A stretch of 64,000 nucleotides of DNA from Hymenobacter telluris (GCF_017313265.1 NZ_JAFLQZ010000012.1:62001-126000), one strand, 5' to 3'; positions 25,152 through 34,148 are shown, counted from the stretch's first letter. Notes: generated from the sequence alone by a model not told the origin. Numbers and translations are program-made.

Positions 25152-25265
25152 CCTGAACGATGTAGAGACGCGACACTTCGCGTCTCCTCGTTGCTGATGT
25201 TGTTTTGCAAGGTGCGGTTCCAGTCGTTCAACGCCGAGACGCGAAGCGTCGCGTCTCCGTTCAGG
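25152..25265. repeat. Long inverted repeat, GTAGAGACGC type
   Basis: The arms 25152-25186 and 25236-25265 are complementary, apart from one mismatch and four bases (TGTA) missing in the right arm. Each arm itself contains the small palindrome GAGACGCGA...TCGCGTCTC. It shares the GTAGAGACGC start with the repeat at 34149-34238, so the two form one family. Confidence 0.88.
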
Positions 25266-25441
25266 CAGCTTACTCACATCATATCTAGGCTTCGATTAGT
25301 GAGCCGATGGAAATAAGATTTTGGCATTTAAAGAAAAGATGTGGCTTGTAGTTAGGGTGTGGGTTGTTTTCTAAACGATAACCGGGTTGCAGTCTGTTAG
25401 AAACGGTCATAATCCAACGCTATAAATTCTCTACCAGTACG

Positions 25442-25458
25442 TGTGCGGTAAGTGTTTG
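25442..25458 (+). promoter_or_regulatory. Degenerate copy of the beta-glucan operator motif
   Basis: TGTGCGGTAAGTGTTTG matches TGTGTGGTAAGYGTATA at 14 of 17 positions, in sense orientation, 126 bases upstream of the GH16/CBM6 gene. The GGTAAG core is intact. Confidence 0.45.
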
Positions 25459-25584
25459 GCGTCTGGTTTTTAGGCGCTACCAAGCCTAATCTGGTGCGTT
25501 TTGGAGGCTTGCGTTTGAGGAAAGGAGTGCGAACATTGGACTTGTTCTGCTCACTTTTTTCTTCCAACCAACTCCCCAACCACC

Positions 25585-27021
25585 ATGAAAAAGTTCTTAC
25601 GCACATTGCTCGGCGCGGCGGCGCTGGCCGTACTCGGCCACACTGCAGTGCAGGCCCAAACCTACCAGCTCGTCTGGGCCGACGAGTTCAACGGCAGCAT
25701 CAGCCCCGACTGGCAATTTGAAACCGGCGGCGGGGGCTGGGGCAACAACGAGAAGCAGTATTACCAGGCGGCCAATGCCAGCGTGGCCAACGGCAACCTG
25801 CTGATTACGGCCCGCAAGCAAACCGTGGGCGGCATGCCCTACACCTCGGCCCGCATGATTACCAAGGGCCGCAAGGAGTTCACCTACGGCAAGATGGAGG
25901 CGCGCATGAAACTGCCGCTGGGCCAGGGTTTGTGGCCGGCGTTCTGGATGCTGGGCGGCAACATCAACACGGTGAGCTGGCCGGCTTGCGGCGAAATCGA
26001 CATTATGGAGCACATCAACTCCGAAAACAAGGTGTACGGCACTCCGCACTGGGACAGCAACGGCCACGCCGAATACGGCGGCAACACCATCACCACGCCC
26101 CAGGACTACCACGTGTACTCGGTGGAATGGGACGCCAGCGCCATCCGCTGGTTTGTGGATGGCACCCAGTTCCATGTGATGAGCATCCTCAACAACGCGG
26201 GCGGCACCGAGGAATTTCACCGGCCGTTCTTCCTGCTGCTTAACCTGGCCGTAGCCGGCAACTGGCCCGGCCAGACCGTAGACGAAAGCAAGCTACCCGC
26301 CACCATGTACGTCGATTACGTGCGGGTGTACCAGAAAACCGGCGGCACCACAGCCCCAGCTTCCACCCAGATTCAGGCCGAAAGCTACAACTCAATGAAC
26401 GGCGTGCAACTGGAAGGCTGCGCCGATACGGGCGGCGGCCAGAACGTAGCCTACATTGACGCCGGCGACTGGATGGCCTACAACAACGTCAACTTCCCTA
26501 CCTCGGGCAACTACACCATCGAGTACCGCGTGGCCAGTCCCAGCGGCAGCCGCCTGTCTTCGGACCTCAACGCCGGCTCTACGCAGCTTGGTACCGTGAC
26601 CATTCCGGCTACCGGCGGTTGGCAAAACTGGACCACCGTTTCACAGACGGTGTATGTAAATGCCGGTGCGTACAATTTTGGCGTGTACGCGCAGGCCGGC
26701 GGCTGGAACTTCAACTGGCTGCGCATCACCAAAGCCAGCGGTGCCCGCATGGCCCAGCCTACCACCGCCGATGCCCAAGTAACCTCCACTTCGGCCGAGT
26801 TGGCCCTCTACCCGAACCCGGTAACCGGACAGCTCAGCTTATCGGGGGTTTCCAAAGCCGGCGGCCAGGTAAGCATCCTCAACATGCAGGGCCGGCCCGT
26901 GTGGACTGGCGCATATACCGGCAAAGCGCTGGACGTATCGAAGCTGGAACCCGGCCTCTATAACCTGGTGCTCACGGGTGCCGACCAACAAAAGCAAACC
27001 ATCCGGTTCAGTAAGGAATAG
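25585..27021 (+). CDS. GH16 laminarinase with CBM6 and T9SS sorting tail
   Basis: 478 residues. The signal peptide ends about VQAQ (residue 26). The GH16 domain (about 27-253) carries GEIDIMEH, with nucleophile Glu137, Asp139 and acid/base Glu142. LVWADEFNGSISPDWQFETGGGGWGNNEKQYY is the endo-beta-1,3-glucanase type start. A CBM6 (about 260-385: QAESYNSMNGVQLEGCADTGGGQNVAYIDAGDWMAYNNV) probably binds beta-glucan chains. The end is a T9SS tail (LALYPNPVTGQLSLSGVSKAG...GLYNLVLTGADQQKQTIRFSK). The enzyme is predicted to be released or displayed on the cell surface to start laminarin breakdown. It lies 10 kb from the main locus but has a related operator upstream. Confidence 0.94.
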   Translation: MKKFLRTLLGAAALAVLGHTAVQAQTYQLVWADEFNGSISPDWQFETGGGGWGNNEKQYYQAANASVANGNLLITARKQTVGGMPYTSARMITKGRKEFTYGKMEARMKLPLGQGLWPAFWMLGGNINTVSWPACGEIDIMEHINSENKVYGTPHWDSNGHAEYGGNTITTPQDYHVYSVEWDASAIRWFVDGTQFHVMSILNNAGGTEEFHRPFFLLLNLAVAGNWPGQTVDESKLPATMYVDYVRVYQKTGGTTAPASTQIQAESYNSMNGVQLEGCADTGGGQNVAYIDAGDWMAYNNVNFPTSGNYTIEYRVASPSGSRLSSDLNAGSTQLGTVTIPATGGWQNWTTVSQTVYVNAGAYNFGVYAQAGGWNFNWLRITKASGARMAQPTTADAQVTSTSAELALYPNPVTGQLSLSGVSKAGGQVSILNMQGRPVWTGAYTGKALDVSKLEPGLYNLVLTGADQQKQTIRFSKE

Positions 27022-27033
27022 CTGCTACCTACG

Positions 27034-27068
27034 GCGAAAAAAAGGCCAGCCTCACGGCTGGCCTTTTT
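27034..27068. terminator. Terminator between convergent genes at 27.0 kb
   Basis: AAAGGCCAGCC and GGCTGGCCTTT form a perfect stem over TCAC, with A7 before and TTTTT after. It serves the GH16 gene on the plus strand and the lipoprotein gene (27074) on the minus strand. Confidence 0.92.
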
Positions 27069-27073
27069 GCTTG

Positions 27074-27862
27074 TTAGTGCGCTTGCACTATTTCACCCGT
27101 TGGGGTATAGCTCACTTTCTCCAAGGTCTGGTTGAAGTCGAAGGTAACGGGCCGCTCGTTGTAGAAGAGCACAAACCGCAAGCGGCGGGCGGTATCAGTG
27201 CGGGGGAAGTTGACCTGCCCACTCACGTACTCGCCGGAGGGCAGCCGGGCGCTGCGCAGCATCACCGATTGAGCATTTTGGTGCTGATTGTAAAGGTCGT
27301 CGGCGTTTTGGGCGTGTTGTTCGCGCTGGTTGGCGAAGTAGGCGTTGGTGCTGGCGTGGCGCTCTTCGCGCTCAGCTATTTGCGCATCGGTTTCCTTTTT
27401 CTTGATGCTGGCTACGCTCTCGGCCACTTGGGTAACGGTGGTAGCAATTTCAAACCAGCTCACCTTTTCGGCTTTGGTAGCTTCGGTTTCCAGGTTGGCG
27501 GCCAGGTTCTTCAGGCGCGTTTCCGGGTCGATGGCGGCTATGCGGGGCAGCATAGGCTGAGCGCCCGGCCGCGGCGCTACAGTGGTATCAATGGGCGCGT
27601 AGAAGAACGAAGTAGGCTCAATCAGTACCGGCCGCTTGGAATCGTTACCAATTTCCACCTCGAACACCAGTTCGGTAGCGTCGTAGCGCACGAAGCTCAG
27701 CCTGACCTCTACGCTGTCCTCAGTTTGATATTTGGTGCTGGTGGGGTGGCCGTTCACGCTGGAACCGTCGGGCTGGGCGGGGCGCAGGGCCAGGAAAGTG
27801 GAAGCACCGCAGCTTGTAAAACCCAGCCCCGCCAGGCAAGCCCATAGTATAGAGTATCTCAT
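27074..27862 (-). CDS. Lipoprotein of unknown function with a charged helical middle
   Basis: 262 residues from the ATG at 27862, giving MRYSILWACLAGLGFTSCG with lipobox GFTSC. The first half is a beta-rich domain (VRLSFVRYDATELVFEVEIGNDSKRPVLIEPTSFFYAPID). A long charged helix follows (about 150-190: TEATKAEKVSWFEIATTVTQVAESVASIKKKETDAQIAEREERHAS). The C-terminal part is again strand-rich (SGQVNFPRTDTARRLRFVLFYNERPVTFDF). I do not recognise the family. It is probably periplasmic or outer-membrane anchored. It lies downstream of a DUF952 gene on the same strand with a 77-base gap. Confidence 0.8.
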   Translation of the reverse strand: MRYSILWACLAGLGFTSCGASTFLALRPAQPDGSSVNGHPTSTKYQTEDSVEVRLSFVRYDATELVFEVEIGNDSKRPVLIEPTSFFYAPIDTTVAPRPGAQPMLPRIAAIDPETRLKNLAANLETEATKAEKVSWFEIATTVTQVAESVASIKKKETDAQIAEREERHASTNAYFANQREQHAQNADDLYNQHQNAQSVMLRSARLPSGEYVSGQVNFPRTDTARRLRFVLFYNERPVTFDFNQTLEKVSYTPTGEIVQAH

Positions 27863-27939
27863 AGTAAAGAGGGAGTAGCTGTTTCCAGCTAACGGAGGCA
27901 ACAATCCGGCCAATGGTTGTACGGAAGCTCCCTTCGCAC

Positions 27940-28284
27940 TCACAAATCGGCGGGCAACGCGAACTGCCCATCAGCCGCCGGGGCAAACGCCCACCACCGC
28001 CGCACCGCGGCCAGCGGCACCGGCCCAAATACGTGCGCAAAATACTCCTGCCGGTTCTCTACCCACTCCCGCTCCACTCGCACCCCGGCAGCCGTCAGCG
28101 CGTCTTCGTCCCATTCCAGCAACACCAAATCGGGGCGGCCAGCATAATAGCGGCGCGCTGTTTCCAGAATCTGCGTGCGTTCAGAGCTGTGAATGAATCC
28201 TTCAGCGGCCAGGTCGGCGCTAACAAAAAAGCCGGTCTGCTGGGCTTGCTGCCAGTCGGCCGGCTCGGCTATGCGGTAGAGCAT
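27940..28284 (-). CDS. DUF952 domain protein
   Basis: 114 residues covering one complete DUF952 domain: an N-terminal LYRIAEPADWQQAQQTGFF, the signature GFIHSSERTQILETA, then LVLLEWDEDAL...VRVEREW and the FAHVFGPVPLAAVRRWWAF end. The DUF952 fold is related to a glutathione S-transferase-like or ADP-ribosyl-cyclase-type alpha/beta core in annotations I recall, but no activity is established. It is cytoplasmic. A long inverted repeat lies immediately upstream, so its promoter must be within or beyond that repeat, or it is read through from the gene at 28778. Confidence 0.88.
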   Translation of the reverse strand: MLYRIAEPADWQQAQQTGFFVSADLAAEGFIHSSERTQILETARRYYAGRPDLVLLEWDEDALTAAGVRVEREWVENRQEYFAHVFGPVPLAAVRRWWAFAPAADGQFALPADL

Positions 28285-28290
28285 TTTTTG

Positions 28291-28386
28291 AATTAAAAAT
28301 TAAGAATTAGGAATTAAAAATTGGCCGTTCTACGGCCCGCAATAGGAATCGTGCAACGGCCAATTTTTAATTCCTAATTTTTAATT
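28291..28386. repeat. AT-rich long inverted repeat
   Basis: The left arm 28291-28329 and right arm 28355-28386 are perfectly complementary except for a 7-base unit missing from the right arm. They are built of AATTAAAAATT units followed by GGCCGTT. It is the same unit type as the repeat between iscS and iscU. It fills the gap between two minus-strand genes. Confidence 0.92.
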
Positions 28387-28388
28387 GA

Positions 28389-28778
28389 TTATTCTGCCTT
28401 CCACAGCTCTTGCTGCACGGCTTTACCTACGGTGAGCATGATGCGCGTAGGGTTGGGCACCAGCGTGATACGGGCTTCTTTACCGGGATATTTCTCGGAA
28501 TCAACCCAGACACCTTCTTTGGGCGAAGGGGTGCCGCCGGTGCTGGAGGGCAGATAGGCGGTGGGCAGCAGCACGTCGGTATCAGAATTGAGCTCGGTGT
28601 GCACTTTGTCGAGGGCGGCTTCCAGGTAAGCGCCGTACTCGTCGTTGAAATCGTCTTCCAGGTCGTGCAGCTCCTCTTCCACGTCGTCGTAGCGGGCATC
28701 ATCGTACTTCATGTCGTGCAGGACTTGCTTTTTCTCGATCAGGGTAACGAGGGCGCGGTTCAGCTCTTCCAGATTCAT
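28389..28778 (-). CDS. Acidic helical protein of unknown function
   Basis: 129 residues, no signal peptide. The N-terminal half is strongly acidic and helical (MNLEELNRALVTLIEKKQVLHDMKYDDARYDDVEEELHDLEDDFNDEYGAYLEAALDKVH), suggesting a helical hairpin or coiled coil. The C-terminal half is strand-rich (GVWVDSEKYPGKEARITLVPNPTRIMLTVGKAVQQELWKAE). I do not recognise a named family. It is probably cytoplasmic. Just upstream on the minus strand, CACCTTTG is one mismatch from a -7 element. It is divergent from the DMT transporter gene and may share transcription with DUF952 through the inverted repeat. Confidence 0.8.
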   Translation of the reverse strand: MNLEELNRALVTLIEKKQVLHDMKYDDARYDDVEEELHDLEDDFNDEYGAYLEAALDKVHTELNSDTDVLLPTAYLPSSTGGTPSPKEGVWVDSEKYPGKEARITLVPNPTRIMLTVGKAVQQELWKAE

Positions 28779-28872
28779 AAGGGGTAGGCAATAGGTTTAG
28801 GCTGCAAAGGTGGTCAGGATTCGGCATTTTCGCGTGCCGCTCCTGCTCTTGTCCCAATTTTACGAAAGAACC

Positions 28873-29790
28873 ATGAATCCGTCTTCCTCTGTGCGCAGCT
28901 ATGCGCTGGTTACGCTGGCCGTGGCCTCATGGGCGCTCAACTTCCATCTGGCCGTGCCGGTGCTGAAGTTTGTGCCGCCGTTGGCCGGAGCCGCCCTGCG
29001 CTACGCGGTGGGCGGTGCGGCGCTGCTGGGGCTTGTCGTGGCGAGTGGGGGCTTCTCGTGGGCGCGGGTGCGGGCCCATTGGGTGGGGATTTTGGTGGTG
29101 GCCGGCTCGGGCGTGTTTCTGTTCAACTACGCGTTTTTCGAGGGCTTGCAATACACCTCGCCGGTGAATGCCACGCTCATCATCGGCCTGAACCCCGTCA
29201 CGACCATGCTGCTGGCCACCCAAATGCTCGGCACCCGCCTCACGCGGCGGCAGTGGCTGGGCGCGGCGCTCAGCTTGGCGGGCGTGTTGGTCGTCATTTC
29301 CAAGGGCAGCTGGGATACGCTCAGCAGCCTGAGCTTCTCACGCGGCGACTTGTGGTTTCTGCTGGCCAACCTAGCATTTGCCCTCAACCACGTATCGGTG
29401 CGGCGGTTTTTGGCGGCACTGCCGGCGCTGGAAACCACGGCGGTTACCTCGTTGCTGGGGCTCTTGCTGCTGGCGGTGCCGGCCGCTCCGGCGCTGCTGG
29501 CCGCGCCGTACGCCACGTTTCCGCTGGTAGGATTCTGGTTGCCGCTGCTGGTAATGGGCGTGCTGGGCACCTGCCTAAGCTACATCAGCTGGAACCGCGG
29601 CCTGGTGCAAATCGGGCCCGACAAGGCGGCGCTGTTTATGAACTTGGTGCCGGTGTTTTCGGTGCTAATTGCGCTTACCTACGGCGGCACCGTCACGGGC
29701 CCGCAGCTGGCTGGCGGGGCGGTGGTACTGGTGGGTATTTTGGTGGCGCAGCTAGGAGCTAAAAGGAAAGTAGCGCCTCAGGCAGCTTAG
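28873..29790 (+). CDS. DMT superfamily transporter (EamA family)
   Basis: 305 residues from the ATG at 28873, with about ten hydrophobic helices arranged as two EamA halves (about 10-140 and 155-290). The family start YALVTLAVASWALNFHLAVPVLKFVPP, the repeated GALGLAGVLVV-like segment (ALSLAGVLVVISKG; GGAVVLVGILVAQLG) and NATLIIGLNPVTTMLL are visible. EamA proteins export amino acids or metabolites across the inner membrane; the substrate cannot be told. The codon at 28810 is in frame, but the ATG at 28873 starts right at the first helix. Confidence 0.9.
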   Translation: MNPSSSVRSYALVTLAVASWALNFHLAVPVLKFVPPLAGAALRYAVGGAALLGLVVASGGFSWARVRAHWVGILVVAGSGVFLFNYAFFEGLQYTSPVNATLIIGLNPVTTMLLATQMLGTRLTRRQWLGAALSLAGVLVVISKGSWDTLSSLSFSRGDLWFLLANLAFALNHVSVRRFLAALPALETTAVTSLLGLLLLAVPAAPALLAAPYATFPLVGFWLPLLVMGVLGTCLSYISWNRGLVQIGPDKAALFMNLVPVFSVLIALTYGGTVTGPQLAGGAVVLVGILVAQLGAKRKVAPQAA

Positions 29791-29805
29791 AAGTTAGTCT
29801 AGAAA

Positions 29806-29933
29806 ACTAGTTCCCCTCAGATGAGGAGGGGTTAGGGGTGGTTGATGGTCGTTGAACAACTTACTAGCTTTAATTTCTAATTCTAATCTTTCAACCACCC
29901 CTAGCCCCTCCTCATCTGAGGAGGGGAACTAGT
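29806..29933. repeat. Long inverted repeat, CCCCTCCTCATCTGAGG type
   Basis: The left arm 29806-29845 and right arm 29891-29933 are complementary with one substitution and a 3-base indel. Each arm contains its own small palindrome (CCTCAGATGAGG). The loop is 45 bases. It lies between the DMT transporter and hppD and could act as a terminator-like structure. Confidence 0.93.
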
Positions 29934-30012
29934 TACTAGCTTTCTTCACCAATCCGCAATAAACCCTATTTTTACCCTCTCATCCACTAGTACCACCCTC
30001 ACCCATCTTCCC

Positions 30013-31146
30013 ATGCAAACCATGACCTCGCCAGAAGTGCTGGCCCAGCCCGCCCAGGATTTTCTGCCCCTCAACGGCACTGACTATCTGGAGTTTTACG
30101 TCGGCAATGCCAAGCAGTCGGCCTACTTCTACCAGGCCGCTTTCGGCTTCGAGCTGGTGGCTTACGCCGGCCCCGAAACCGGGGTGCGCGACCGGGCCAG
30201 CTACGTGTTGCAGCAGAATAAAATCCGCTTTGTGCTTACCACTTCCCTCCTGCCCGACTCCGACATTACGCGGCACGTGGCCCAGCACGGCGACGGTGTG
30301 AAGGTAATGGCGCTGTGGGTGGACGATGCCCGCAAATCGTTCGAGGAAACTACCAGCCGCGGCGCCAAGCCGGCCTTCGAGCCCTATACCATCGAGGACG
30401 AAAACGGCTCCGTCACGCTGGCCGGCATCTACACCTACGGCGAAACCATCCACACCTTCGTAGAGCGCAGCAACTACCGCGGCCCGTTTCTGCCCGGTTT
30501 CGTGGCGCGCACCAGCAACGTGCCGCAGGGCGCGCCGGTAGGTTTGGAAGTGGTGGACCACTGCGTAGGCAACGTGGGCTGGGGCGAAATGAACCAGTGG
30601 GTGAAGTTCTACGAGGACGTGATGGGCTTCAAGCTGCTCATCACCTTCGACGACGAGGACATCAGCACCGAGTATTCGGCCCTGATGAGCAAGGTGGTCA
30701 GCAACGGCAACGGCTTCGTGAAGTTCCCCATCAACGAGCCCGCCGAAGGCAAGAAGAAAAGCCAGATTGAAGAGTACCTCGATTACTACCACTCGCCGGG
30801 CGTGCAGCACATGGCCCTCATCACCCACGACATCCGCACGACCGTAACCGAGCTACGCCGCCGCGGCGTGGAGTTCCTGACGGTGCCCTCCTCCTACTAC
30901 GACGACCTGCTGGAGCGCGTCGGCCACATCGACGAGGACCTGGACAGCATCCGCGACCTAAACCTGCTGGTGGACCGCGACGAGGAAGGCTACCTGCTCC
31001 AGATTTTCACCAAGCCCGTGGAAGACCGGCCCACCGTGTTCTTTGAAATCATCCAGCGTAAAGGCGCCAAGAGCTTCGGCAAAGGCAACTTCAAGGCCCT
31101 GTTCGAAGCCATTGAGCGGGAACAGGGTTTGCGCGGGAACCTGTAA
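30013..31146 (+). CDS. hppD: 4-Hydroxyphenylpyruvate dioxygenase
   Basis: 377 residues, a VOC-fold Fe(II) enzyme converting 4-hydroxyphenylpyruvate to homogentisate in tyrosine breakdown. The Fe ligands are visible: His in EVVDHCVGNVG (about 180), His in GVQHMALITHDI (about 262) and Glu in VFFEIIQRKG (about 341). The N-terminal FYVGNAKQSAYFYQAAFGFELVAY and C-terminal GFGKGNFKALFEAIEREQ-like end (FGKGNFKALFEAIEREQGLRG) are typical. No homogentisate dioxygenase or fumarylacetoacetase gene is adjacent. A second ATG three codons downstream is also possible. Confidence 0.96.
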   Translation: MQTMTSPEVLAQPAQDFLPLNGTDYLEFYVGNAKQSAYFYQAAFGFELVAYAGPETGVRDRASYVLQQNKIRFVLTTSLLPDSDITRHVAQHGDGVKVMALWVDDARKSFEETTSRGAKPAFEPYTIEDENGSVTLAGIYTYGETIHTFVERSNYRGPFLPGFVARTSNVPQGAPVGLEVVDHCVGNVGWGEMNQWVKFYEDVMGFKLLITFDDEDISTEYSALMSKVVSNGNGFVKFPINEPAEGKKKSQIEEYLDYYHSPGVQHMALITHDIRTTVTELRRRGVEFLTVPSSYYDDLLERVGHIDEDLDSIRDLNLLVDRDEEGYLLQIFTKPVEDRPTVFFEIIQRKGAKSFGKGNFKALFEAIEREQGLRGNL

Positions 31147-31168
31147 GCGGCTTGGTTTTTGAGCCATT

Positions 31169-31204
31169 GAAAAGCCCGTTCTGCTCTCGGCAGGACGGGC
31201 TTTC
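31169..31204 (+). terminator. Terminator after hppD
   Basis: GAAAAGCCCGTTCTGC and a complementary GGCAGGACGGGCTTTC arm form a long stem with a small loop, 23 bases past the stop codon. Confidence 0.85.
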
Positions 31205-31219
31205 ACTTATAGGTTGAAT

Positions 31220-32746
31220 ATGAAATTACTCCTACTGCTCATCTACCTTTTCTTAGTCCTTGCCCTACCCGTAGCAGCCCAAGCTCCTACTTGGGAACGA
31301 CTTTATCAGGAAGTTCCCACGAATGATTTTCAGATTTTCTTTGAAGGACTAGCGGTGGCCCCCAACCGTCTCTTATTCGTTGGCTCAACACCCGTTCAGC
31401 CGACCGCAACCGGTCGGGATGGCTACACCAGCTATTACATGCTGAATACTATCACCGGCGACACTATTTGGCGCCGGTTAGGTGGCCGCATCTTACAAGG
31501 AGGGCAAGGGTTTGTTCGTCAAGCAGATGGTCGTTTTTTAACGGTTGAGACTGAATGGGCAGTGGGCTCTTATAGCTACACGGCTACTCAAACCATTACA
31601 GCCAGCGGACGCAAAGGGCCGCACCGCCGCTATCAGGGCGTGGCGTTGGCTAGAGGCTTTCCTCGTGGCTTACTACCTGCTACCAATGGTGACTTCTTTC
31701 TTGCGGTTGCTATTGAAGACTTTAGCCCCTCGCGCCTAATTGAGAGCGAGCGGGTTCATATGGCGCGGGTCGATAGCATAGGCCAGCCCCGGTGGACCCG
31801 CGACTGTGGATTACGCGCCGGGCATTATCCAGAAGATATTCAATATGACCTGGCCGGCAACATCATCCTTGAAATTGCCGACTACGACTATCTGCGCACG
31901 CCCTTTAGCCAGATACGCCTGCTGCGGCTCGATGCCCTGACCGGCGACTCACTGCAAAGTGTGCGCTTGCCCGCGCCGGCCGGCAACGGCAGCGTGCAAT
32001 TCGACCCCTACTGCGAGATGCTGCGCCTGCGCGACGGAGGCCTGCTGCTACCCGGCGCGGTAGATACCGTGTTCCGGCCTCCTTTCGTGGACATGCTGCC
32101 CTTTCTGCGCAAGGTCAACGCGCAGCTGCAACCCGTCTGGAGCTACGTCTACCGCGGCCGGCTCACCCAGTACGCCCCGTTCGTGGGCACCTGCGAGTTG
32201 GCTGATGGCTCCGTGTTAGCCTTGGCCGCGGGCGGTAGCGGCAACACCTACTACCTCCACCATATCAGCGCCACTGGTCAGCTCGTGCGTATATACTCTT
32301 TCACTAGTGCCCTTGTCACCGGCTTCCGACTTAGTACGCTGGTGCCCGTGCCGGGCACGCGCACTGTGTTTGTAGGCGGGGCCAGCGTGCTGCCCCCCTC
32401 CACCGGGGCCTACGCCGCCCGCCTCGACCTAGACCCCACCCTGCCGCTGGTACTCAGCGCGCCCACTCCCCACCAGCCCACCCCGCCGGCCGTGCTGCTC
32501 GACCTCTACCCCAACCCAGCTATCCAAGACGTAACCGTGCGCTATACCGTGCCTCCCGGCTCCGCTGGGGCAGTGCTGTGCCTTTATGATGCCACCGGGC
32601 GGCTGGTGCGGCAAAAGGCATTAACCGGGCGTAGTGGAGAAGCGCGGGTGACGCTGGCAGGGCTGCAGCCGGGGCTGTATCTGGCTGCGCTGGTAGCCGA
32701 TGGACGAGTGCTAGCATCGAGCCGACTGGCAGTAGCGGAGCATTAA
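31220..32746 (+). CDS. Secreted protein with T9SS sorting tail
   Basis: 508 residues from the ATG at 31220 (a TTG two codons upstream is less likely). The signal peptide MKLLLLLIYLFLVLALPVAAQA is cut near residue 20. The mature region (about 25-410) has repeating strand patterns with W/Y and DG turns (RFLTVETEWAVGSY, GNIILEIADYDYLRTPF, MLRLRDGGLLLPGAV, CELADGSVLALAAGG), suggestive of a beta-propeller. The C-terminus VLLDLYPNPAIQDVTVRYTVPPGSAGAVLCLYDATGRLVRQ...GLYLAALVADGRVLAS is the T9SS sorting domain. The function is unknown. Confidence 0.88.
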   Translation: MKLLLLLIYLFLVLALPVAAQAPTWERLYQEVPTNDFQIFFEGLAVAPNRLLFVGSTPVQPTATGRDGYTSYYMLNTITGDTIWRRLGGRILQGGQGFVRQADGRFLTVETEWAVGSYSYTATQTITASGRKGPHRRYQGVALARGFPRGLLPATNGDFFLAVAIEDFSPSRLIESERVHMARVDSIGQPRWTRDCGLRAGHYPEDIQYDLAGNIILEIADYDYLRTPFSQIRLLRLDALTGDSLQSVRLPAPAGNGSVQFDPYCEMLRLRDGGLLLPGAVDTVFRPPFVDMLPFLRKVNAQLQPVWSYVYRGRLTQYAPFVGTCELADGSVLALAAGGSGNTYYLHHISATGQLVRIYSFTSALVTGFRLSTLVPVPGTRTVFVGGASVLPPSTGAYAARLDLDPTLPLVLSAPTPHQPTPPAVLLDLYPNPAIQDVTVRYTVPPGSAGAVLCLYDATGRLVRQKALTGRSGEARVTLAGLQPGLYLAALVADGRVLASSRLAVAEH

Positions 32747-32853
32747 CGAGTTGAAGCAAGCTTGGATATTCCATATCTAAAATATTTCGTCCAAGTATCT
32801 CGGAAGCGGAACGCACTGTGGCGTTCTTTGCAGCTATAAAACGGCTATTGCTT

Positions 32854-34095
32854 ATGATTCAAAAATTTACGCTACTCCTGGTTGTACTGGCTTCTTTTCA
32901 GGCCCGCGCCCAAACTGCCGGCTGCCCCGATACGCGGGCAACCAACTACAACCCCGCCGCCACCGTCAACGACGGCTCGTGCCAGTACGCTACCACCGCT
33001 ACTACGCTCACTACCAGGGCCACCTTGCCCGCTGATATTGCCGAAACCTCGGCGCTGCAATACACCAGCCAGCAGCTCTGGACGCTCAACGACAGCGGCA
33101 ACTCCCCGCTGCTCTACAAACTCGACCCCGCCACCGGCAGCATCACCCAGCGTGTGCGCATCGGCAACTTCCCCAACGTGGACTGGGAAGACCTGGCCGC
33201 CGACGCCCAGTATCTCTACATCGGCGACTTCGGCAACAACAACGGCGACCGGACCGACCTGCGGATTCTGCGGGTGCGCAAAGCCGATATCAACTCGGCG
33301 GCGCTAGACACCGTGGATGCCCAAGCCATCCAGTTCAGCTACCCCGACCAAACCACCTTCACCCCCGGCACCAACAACCATAACTTCGACTGCGAGGCGC
33401 TGTTCTACGCCAACGACTCCCTGCACTTGTTCACCAAAAACTGGCTGGACCGCCAAACCAAGTATTACACGGTGCCCGCCACGCCCGGCACCCACGTAGC
33501 CCGCCTGAAAGCCAGCTTCAACGTGAATGGCCTGATTACGGCCGCCAGTGTCAACCCCACCGGCACTGAGGCCTGCCTGCTGGGCTACAACAACACCAAC
33601 GGCTCCACCTTCCTGTGGCTGCTCTCCGACTTCACCGGCACCAAGTTCTTTGCCGGCAACAAGCGCCGCATCGAGCTACCCAACGCCATCCAAATCGGGC
33701 AGGCCGAGGGCGTAACGTTCATGGACCGGTACCGGCTGTACCTCTCCAACGAGCGGATTACCAACCTCATTACTATTCCGCAGCGGCTATATGAGTTGAA
33801 CACCAGCCCGTGGCTGGCCGCCCCAATGGCTACGGCAGGCGCCGCGCCGCTGGAAAGCGCGCAGGTATTCCCAAATCCGGCCCGGCAGAGCGTAACGGTG
33901 CAGCGCGCGGCCGGCGTGACGGGTACGGTGGAACTGAGCTTGCAGAATATGCAGGGCCAGACGCTGCTTTCCACGGCTATTCAGCCCGCACAAATGGCCC
34001 AAACCATCAATCTGGTGCCGTACGCGGCCGGTACGTATGTACTGCGCATCAAGTCCAGCACCGGCACTTTTTCCAGAAAAATCGTTAATCAATAG
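32854..34095 (+). CDS. Secreted protein with CxDxxAxNYNPxA motif and T9SS sorting tail
   Basis: 413 residues from the ATG at 32854; the upstream in-frame GTG at 32818 is unlikely. The signal peptide ends near ARAQ (residue 19). It is followed by the short Cys-bounded motif CPDTRATNYNPAATVNDGSC, a small calcium-binding-like module frequent in Bacteroidota exoproteins. The main domain (about 45-320) has propeller-like strands: LWTLNDSGNSPLLYKLDPATGSI, DWEDLAADAQYLYIGDFGNNNGDR, FDCEALFYANDSLHLFTKNW, GVTFMDRYRLYLSNE. It ends with the sorting tail AQVFPNPARQSVTVQRA...GTYVLRIKSSTGTFSRKIV. The role is unknown; the phytase/esterase-like YjiK type of propeller is one possibility. Confidence 0.88.
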   Translation: MIQKFTLLLVVLASFQARAQTAGCPDTRATNYNPAATVNDGSCQYATTATTLTTRATLPADIAETSALQYTSQQLWTLNDSGNSPLLYKLDPATGSITQRVRIGNFPNVDWEDLAADAQYLYIGDFGNNNGDRTDLRILRVRKADINSAALDTVDAQAIQFSYPDQTTFTPGTNNHNFDCEALFYANDSLHLFTKNWLDRQTKYYTVPATPGTHVARLKASFNVNGLITAASVNPTGTEACLLGYNNTNGSTFLWLLSDFTGTKFFAGNKRRIELPNAIQIGQAEGVTFMDRYRLYLSNERITNLITIPQRLYELNTSPWLAAPMATAGAAPLESAQVFPNPARQSVTVQRAAGVTGTVELSLQNMQGQTLLSTAIQPAQMAQTINLVPYAAGTYVLRIKSSTGTFSRKIVNQ

Positions 34096-34148
34096 ACTTC
34101 TGGTCAGGCGCTGGAGTAAGCCCAACAGGCGCGTTGCCTATTGCCAAC

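Larger units (their letters stand above)
25119..25584. other. Gene-free region upstream of the T9SS laminarinase
   Basis: About 465 bases. They hold a long inverted repeat (25152-25265) and, at 25442-25458, a degenerate copy of the beta-glucan operator motif. The remaining sequence is AT-richer and shows no reading frame I trust. It is presumably the promoter region of the GH16 gene at 25585. Confidence 0.6.
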
